Origin: Allomuricauda sp.
GTDB lineage: Bacteria > Bacteroidota > Bacteroidia > Flavobacteriales > Flavobacteriaceae
Direction: 5' to 3'
Length of the DNA: 64,000 nucleotides
NCBI RefSeq assembly: GCF_013911645.1
Contig: NZ_JACESV010000001.1
Coordinates: forward strand, 806,001-870,000
Position 1 is the stretch's first letter. Each line of letters opens with the position of its first letter. The notes beneath the pieces are model-generated. The model had not been told where the DNA came from. It ran no database searches and worked only from the letters and a program-made list of their open reading frames with translations. Positions 58,600 through 64,000 of the stretch are shown piece after piece. Position numbers and translations under genes: made by a program.

Positions 58600-60054
58600 T
58601 CAATTTTTGCTTGGTACTGATAAATCATTGGCTTTCACCATAACATCAGTAGGTTTTGAGTTTCCGTATCCCAATATGGACAAAAACTCATCAGCTGTTT
58701 GTTGCTCTGCAAATACCGATGTTTTTATATTCCCCTCCTCATCTTTGTCAATGAGAATATGCTTAGGATGGGGAATCAAGCAATGTTGCAATCCGCCAAA
58801 ACCTCCTATGGTTTCTTGGTAAGCACCTGTATTGAAAAATCCAATGTAAAGGGGTTTGTCCTTTCTATATTTGGGAAGATAAATGGCATTCATGTGTTGC
58901 TCCGAGTTATAATAATCATCGCTATCACAGGTAAGTCCTCCCAGAAGAATACGTTCATATTCATCGTTCCAACGGTTTATGGCCAGCATAATAAACCTTT
59001 TGCTAATGGCCCAAGAATCTGGCATGGTGGTTATAAAAGATGAGTTGATCATGTTCCACTTTTCACGATCGTTCTGTTGTTTTTGGTAGAGTACCTCGTA
59101 AATGTTTCCACCACTCTCCCCAACGGTGAAGCTTCCAAATTCGGTGAAAATATTTGGGGGCTCCACGCCTGCTTCTTCACATGCCTGGGCAATTTGATGG
59201 GTAATCTCGTCTACCATATATTCATAATCGTATTCAAAGGCCAAGGAGTTCTTGATTGGAAACCCGCCACCAATGTTCAGGCTATCCAATGTTGGACACA
59301 CTTTTTTTAGGTTGATGTAGACCTTTAAGCACTTTAAAAGTTCGTTCCAGTAGTATGCCGTATCCCGTATTCCCGTATTGATGAAGAAATGAAGCATCTT
59401 CAACTCAACTTGTTTATTGGGTTTTATGGATTGATTGAAAAAAGGCACTATGTTTTTATAGCCGATACCCAATCTAGAGGTATAAAACTCAAACTTGGGC
59501 TCTTCTTCGGAGGCAATTCGGATTCCGATCTGGAATTTTCCATCAATTACTTCGCCCAACAAATTAATTTCCTCGTAATTATCAATTATCGGGATGCAGT
59601 TTCGATGGCCTCCATTAATCAACTTCGCAATGTTTTGGATGTATTGATCCCTTTTAAAACCATTACAGATCACATAGGTATCTTTTGTGATTTTGCCAGC
59701 ACGCTTCAAATGCTCAACAATATTGATATCAAAAGCCGATGAAGTCTCAATATGAATGTCATTTTTAAGGGCTTCATTCAAAACATGCTCAAAATGTGAG
59801 CTTTTGGTACAATAACAATAATGGTATTTGCCTGGATAGTTATGATTTTTGATAGCTGTGTTGAACCATCCCTTCGCCCTTTGGATATTCTCGGATATTT
59901 TGGGCAAATAGGTAAATTTTAAAGGTGTTCCGTAGCGTTGCACCAAACCATAAAGGTCTATTCCGTGAAACTGTAATTTATTGTCTTCCAACTGAAATTC
60001 CTTTTGGGGAAAATCATAGGTCTGCTCGATTAAATCGATGTATTTCGTTTTCAT
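58600..60054 (-). CDS. speA: Arginine decarboxylase
   Basis: GLVQRYGTPLKFTYL; YCTKSSHFEHVL; LNIGGGFP; FNTGAYQETIGGFGG; adjacent to agmatinase. Confidence 0.9.
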   Translation of the reverse strand: MKTKYIDLIEQTYDFPQKEFQLEDNKLQFHGIDLYGLVQRYGTPLKFTYLPKISENIQRAKGWFNTAIKNHNYPGKYHYCYCTKSSHFEHVLNEALKNDIHIETSSAFDINIVEHLKRAGKITKDTYVICNGFKRDQYIQNIAKLINGGHRNCIPIIDNYEEINLLGEVIDGKFQIGIRIASEEEPKFEFYTSRLGIGYKNIVPFFNQSIKPNKQVELKMLHFFINTGIRDTAYYWNELLKCLKVYINLKKVCPTLDSLNIGGGFPIKNSLAFEYDYEYMVDEITHQIAQACEEAGVEPPNIFTEFGSFTVGESGGNIYEVLYQKQQNDREKWNMINSSFITTMPDSWAISKRFIMLAINRWNDEYERILLGGLTCDSDDYYNSEQHMNAIYLPKYRKDKPLYIGFFNTGAYQETIGGFGGLQHCLIPHPKHILIDKDEEGNIKTSVFAEQQTADEFLSILGYGNSKPTDVMVKANDLSVPSKN

Positions 60055-60177
60055 TTAAATTTCGTAATTATATTATAAGATATTAATAAAATAGGAGGTC
60101 TGGAAATATATACTTCTCAGATACGAAATTCAAAAATGGTATATGGTACAAAGTAAGGGGTCCGTGAAAAATCACGG

Positions 60178-60330
60178 TCAATATGATATAGCTCTTCGAA
60201 AGTCAGCCCGTATATCCGGTGTCTTGATCTTAAGACGGCTTTTTGGGTAGACTTTCTTATCCCCAAAAGCCCGAACATGAAAAAAGTCTTCAAAGCTTAT
60301 AGGCAATGCGTCCATATTCGGTGGACTCAT
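60178..60330 (-). CDS. Candidate 50-aa leader/uORF in the speA 5' leader
   Basis: MSPPNMDALPISFEDFFHVRAFGDKKVYPKSRLKIKTPDIRADFRRAISY*; promoter-like sequence ends just before the ATG; below the track cutoff. Confidence 0.4.
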   Translation of the reverse strand: MSPPNMDALPISFEDFFHVRAFGDKKVYPKSRLKIKTPDIRADFRRAISY

Positions 60331-60338
60331 TTATGGGG

Positions 60339-60367
60339 CAAACATAACTAAAAATCCAATACTGCAA
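60339..60367 (-). promoter_or_regulatory. Bacteroidota-type promoter for the speA transcript
   Basis: Minus strand TTG-N18-TATGTTTG (consensus TTG-N19-TAnnTTTG). Confidence 0.55.
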
Positions 60368-60456
60368 CTTTTTTTACAATTTTTTTTATTGGGTATATTT
60401 TTTTGAATATCAATGTTTTACATCAAAAAAAGGAAAATAAAAGTAATTGTAAACGA

Positions 60457-60491
60457 AAGCTGGCCAGTAAAAAACATCTACTGACCAGCTT
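60457..60491. terminator. Intrinsic terminator downstream of the molybdopterin dehydrogenase gene
   Basis: aagctggccagta...tactgaccagctt (12/13). Confidence 0.65.
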
Positions 60492-60516
60492 CTCTCTATT
60501 ATTTAAATCAATGTGA

Positions 60517-62721
60517 TTAACCTACTAACGGCGGTTTGTCATTAATGAAAGGTTGTTTGTAGAAACGTCTTCCTTTTGCTTTGTACAATGCATTGGATAA
60601 TGCGGCTATGGCAGGTGGTAAGGAAGGCTCTCCCAAACCAGTTGGGTCTATTCCATTGTCCACAAAGAATACTTCAATATTTTTTGGTGCTTCGGAATTG
60701 CGCATGAGACGATAGGTATCAAAATTTGATTGCTCTGGTTTACCCTCCTCGAAAGTCAACGCACTGTACATTGAGTGGCCAATACCATCTACTATCCCAC
60801 CTTCAATCTGGTTTTTTGCAGCCAATGGATTAATTACGATACCGCAATCCACGGCACAGGTCACTTTACTAACTCTTGGTATATCGCCGCCGCCATTTTC
60901 CAATTCCAATACTTGGGCTACATAGGAATTATGACAATAATATGCTGCTACACCTCGGGATTCGCCTGTTTCGGTGTCCCAATTGGATTTTTCCTTGACA
61001 AGTTTCAGCACTCCCGCATAACGTTCTGGGTCATAATCATTTTTCTCTGGGTCGCCCACAGGATTGTTTATGGCTCTATCGAAAAGCTCCAAACGAAATT
61101 CCAATGGGTCTTTGCCTGCTGCTTCTGCCACCTCATCCATAAAGGCTTGTTCGGCCCCTGCAATAAAGTTGGAACGTGGTGCTCTCCATGCTCCAGTGGT
61201 CACATTGGTTTCCAAGCTGTGCTTTTCAGCCAAATAGTTGTCCACGGCTCCTGCAGGAAAACGGTTTTCAAAGATAAGGTCATCGTTGGTACCTGCTCCG
61301 CGCACATGCCAAGCAATCAGGTTTCCGTTCTCGTCCAAGCCCGCTTTATATTTTACTTTGTAAGAGGGTCGGTAGGTACCTTGGGTCATATCATCCTCCC
61401 TAGAGTACACCAATTTCACCGGAGCATTCATTTTTTGGGAAATCGTGGCTGCCTCCACTGCAAAAGTTCCATATAAGCGACGGCCAAAACCTCCGCCCAT
61501 ACGGGTCATCATTACATCAATCTTTTCTGCTGGCATACCTAATCTGGATACCAATGTCTGTTCTAAAAATTCAGGAGTCTGTATTGGACCCAACAATTCT
61601 GCCTTTTCTGGGGTAACGTGCGCAAAAAAGTTCATGGGCTCCATGGTATTATGGGCCAAATAGGGTGCTGAATAGGTACTTTCAACAATTTTTGCCGCTT
61701 TTTTGAAAGCTGCCTCCACATCTCCATCCTTTCTTGCTGGTTCTTCTTGGGGTTTTTCCAAAAGTGATGCAAGCGCTTCTTCATGGTAAGAGGTACTTTC
61801 CAATTTAGATACCTCTTCCCACTCTACATTCAATGCTTTCTTGGCCTGCATACATTCCCATGTACTGTTGCCTACAATGGCGACCAGTTCTGGGATAGCA
61901 CCTCCATCCGACCATTGTTTTTCTACATCTTCGGGATATGCCTCAAAGTGAAAAACATCTTTTATTCCGGGCATGGACTTTACCGATTCTGCATTCATGC
62001 TCTTGAATTTCATACCAAAAGCAGGCGGGTGCACGATCATGGCGGTAAGCATCCCGTCTTTATACACATCCAATCCAAAAAGTGGTTTACCGGTAACTAT
62101 CTTTTTACCATCCACATTTTTCTTATCCGTACCTATAATAGAGAAGTTACCATTGTCTTTTAACTGTACCTCTTCGGGCACTTCAATACCGGTTGCAGCG
62201 GACGCCATATCTCCATAGCCTGCGGAATTTCCGCTTGCTTCGTGGGTCAGCACACCATCTTTCGTGGTAATTTCATCTGCCGAAACGCCCCAAGCCTGTG
62301 CGGCTGCTTCTTTCAACATGTGTTTTGCAGTGGCTCCTGCCATTCGTAAACTTTCCCATCCTTGTCTGATGGACTGACTACCACCGGCCAATTGCCGTGT
62401 GAAAATATCTGTGTTCAGTGGTGCTTGTTCCACTAATACATTTTTCCAAGCCACGTCTAGCTCTTCGGCTACAATCATGGGCATGGATGTTTTAACGTTT
62501 TGACCGATTTCAGGGTTGGGCGACATGATAGTCACCATACCATTATCCCCTACTTTGAGAAAACCGTTGAGTTCGAACCACTCATCGGGCAGGCTATTTA
62601 CCTGCTCAGGTGTCATTTTACAAGAAGCCAACCAGCTAAACCCAATAACAAGTCCACCACTGGCCAATCCTGTATTCCTAATGAAGGCACGTCGTCCTAT
62701 TTTTGTCTTTACAAGTGTCAT
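60517..62721 (-). CDS. Xanthine dehydrogenase/isoquinoline 1-oxidoreductase-type molybdopterin-binding subunit, Tat-exported
   Basis: Twin-arginine start MTLVKTKIGRRAFIRNTGLASGGLVIGFSWLASC; MTRMGGGFGRRL; VTTGAWRAPRSNF; GLGEPSLPP. Confidence 0.92.
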   Translation of the reverse strand: MTLVKTKIGRRAFIRNTGLASGGLVIGFSWLASCKMTPEQVNSLPDEWFELNGFLKVGDNGMVTIMSPNPEIGQNVKTSMPMIVAEELDVAWKNVLVEQAPLNTDIFTRQLAGGSQSIRQGWESLRMAGATAKHMLKEAAAQAWGVSADEITTKDGVLTHEASGNSAGYGDMASAATGIEVPEEVQLKDNGNFSIIGTDKKNVDGKKIVTGKPLFGLDVYKDGMLTAMIVHPPAFGMKFKSMNAESVKSMPGIKDVFHFEAYPEDVEKQWSDGGAIPELVAIVGNSTWECMQAKKALNVEWEEVSKLESTSYHEEALASLLEKPQEEPARKDGDVEAAFKKAAKIVESTYSAPYLAHNTMEPMNFFAHVTPEKAELLGPIQTPEFLEQTLVSRLGMPAEKIDVMMTRMGGGFGRRLYGTFAVEAATISQKMNAPVKLVYSREDDMTQGTYRPSYKVKYKAGLDENGNLIAWHVRGAGTNDDLIFENRFPAGAVDNYLAEKHSLETNVTTGAWRAPRSNFIAGAEQAFMDEVAEAAGKDPLEFRLELFDRAINNPVGDPEKNDYDPERYAGVLKLVKEKSNWDTETGESRGVAAYYCHNSYVAQVLELENGGGDIPRVSKVTCAVDCGIVINPLAAKNQIEGGIVDGIGHSMYSALTFEEGKPEQSNFDTYRLMRNSEAPKNIEVFFVDNGIDPTGLGEPSLPPAIAALSNALYKAKGRRFYKQPFINDKPPLVG

Positions 62722-62738
62722 GATCCTAGTTTTATGGG

Positions 62739-63194
62739 TTATGATTTGGCCGCTAGTTTCACGGCTTTTTTGATTCTTGTGTATGTTCCACAACGGCAGA
62801 TATTGCCGTTCATGGCCATTTCAATTTCTTCGTCTGTAGGATTTGGATTTTTCTCCAGAAGTGCGGAAGCTGTCATAATTTGACCTGCTTGACAGTACCC
62901 GCATTGGGGCACATCAACTTCCAACCAAGCTTTTTGAACTGGGTGATCACCCTCTTTGGATAATCCTTCAATAGTTGTTATTTCTTGGTTACCCACCGAT
63001 GATACGGTTAGCATACAAGCTCTTGTTGCCGTACCATCTAAATGAATGGTGCAGGCGCCGCATTGCGCTATTCCGCATCCGTATTTTGTTCCAACCAAGT
63101 TTAAGTGGTCTCTTAAAACCCAGAGTACCGGTGTAGACGGGTCCACATCGACCTCCTGTTTTGTTCCGTTGATGTTAAGTGTAAATTTCGCCAT
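62739..63194 (-). CDS. (2Fe-2S)-binding subunit of the molybdopterin dehydrogenase
   Basis: [34 protein letters not shown]. Confidence 0.95.
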   Translation of the reverse strand: MAKFTLNINGTKQEVDVDPSTPVLWVLRDHLNLVGTKYGCGIAQCGACTIHLDGTATRACMLTVSSVGNQEITTIEGLSKEGDHPVQKAWLEVDVPQCGYCQAGQIMTASALLEKNPNPTDEEIEMAMNGNICRCGTYTRIKKAVKLAAKS

Positions 63195-63375
63195 GATGTT
63201 GATTAATTCCTTTGAAGTTAATTATTTCTTGCAACAAATCGAACCGTAAACTCAAACATCTGTTAAAAATTAACATTGTTTTTAGGTTTTTTGAGATTAC
63301 TTAAAATCAGTATAAATAAGGAGCGGTGATTCTTATTCTGAATAAGAAAAACAATTCCCGATATATTGACCGAAC

Positions 63376-64000
63376 TCAGTATTTCAATCGGGCAAAAACT
63401 GGAAGGTGGTCTGATGGGTAGCGTGCATCCTTGGAGTCACTGAGAATAGCACTTTTTAACACCTCGAGTTCATCAGAAACGAAAATATAATCTATTCTGC
63501 GTTTTACGGGCTTGTTGAACTCAAACCCATTAAAGGTTCCTTCTGGACCAAAGGCATTCGCACCAGCAGCAATGTGGGTATCCGCCATTTCCGTCAATAT
63601 AACTTGCACACCTGGACTATTGCTTTCCAAGTTGAAATCTCCAGTAACCACTACTGGGTAGCCTTCGGTATTCAACTCCTTGATTTTTTCAAGGATGAGC
63701 TTGGAACTTTCCTCGCGTGCCTTTACCCCGACATGATCAAAATGCGTATTGAACACCATAAATTTGACACCATCACTTTTGTTTTTAAAAATTCCGTAAG
63801 TGCAAGTTCGGGGCAAAGCAGCATCCCATCCTTTTGATGGTTTTTCAGGGGTAAGGGATAGCCAAAACGTGGATTCTTCCAAGAGCTCAACCCGTTCCGC
63901 ATTGTAGAAAACGGCCGTGTGTTCCCCTCTCTCATCACCATAATCGCGGCCTACTCCGAAATAGGCATAGTCCTCCAAACCTTCATCAATTTCTTTGACC
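63376..64000 (-). CDS. Endonuclease/exonuclease/phosphatase family protein, truncated at window end
   Basis: FNTHFDHVG; VVTGDFNLESNSPG; RRIDYIFVS; YPSDHLPV; frame stays open to base 64000. Confidence 0.9.
   Translation of the reverse strand, partial: VKEIDEGLEDYAYFGVGRDYGDERGEHTAVFYNAERVELLEESTFWLSLTPEKPSKGWDAALPRTCTYGIFKNKSDGVKFMVFNTHFDHVGVKAREESSKLILEKIKELNTEGYPVVVTGDFNLESNSPGVQVILTEMADTHIAAGANAFGPEGTFNGFEFNKPVKRRIDYIFVSDELEVLKSAILSDSKDARYPSDHLPVFARLKY

Overview
The window looks like a chromosomal segment of a Flavobacteriaceae-type Bacteroidota genome. The genus is not provable from the sequence; Muricauda/Allomuricauda-like is an inference. It is mostly ordinary chromosome: peptidases, TonB/SusCD transport, an ECF sigma/anti-sigma pair, PadR-PspC-GIN, polyamine synthesis, trxB, a RimB-RimK fusion and a molybdopterin dehydrogenase. 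I saw no rRNA, tRNA, CRISPR array, prophage or transposase. Four non-standard signals stand out. (1) A ~610 bp cassette at 36371-36981 holds a four-helix-bundle (23S-IVS-protein family) gene between two arrays of degenerate 7-bp repeats in inverted orientation. It sits exactly between the stop codon of one gene and the start codon of the next. A solo array of the same heptads abuts another stop codon at 21927-21961. (2) A LytTR two-component locus has four standalone 2TM proteins plus a fifth 2TM domain fused to the histidine kinase. Four LytTR-like direct-repeat operators (9 bp, 12 bp spacer) were read by eye, each exactly 33 nt upstream of a Bacteroidota -7-like octamer; two of them control the locus itself. 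(3) A 50-codon unannotated uORF begins at a good Bacteroidota promoter in the speA leader. (4) Short palindromic repeats of one modular family are nested inside one another. All assignments are from reading the sequence and family knowledge; no searches were run.
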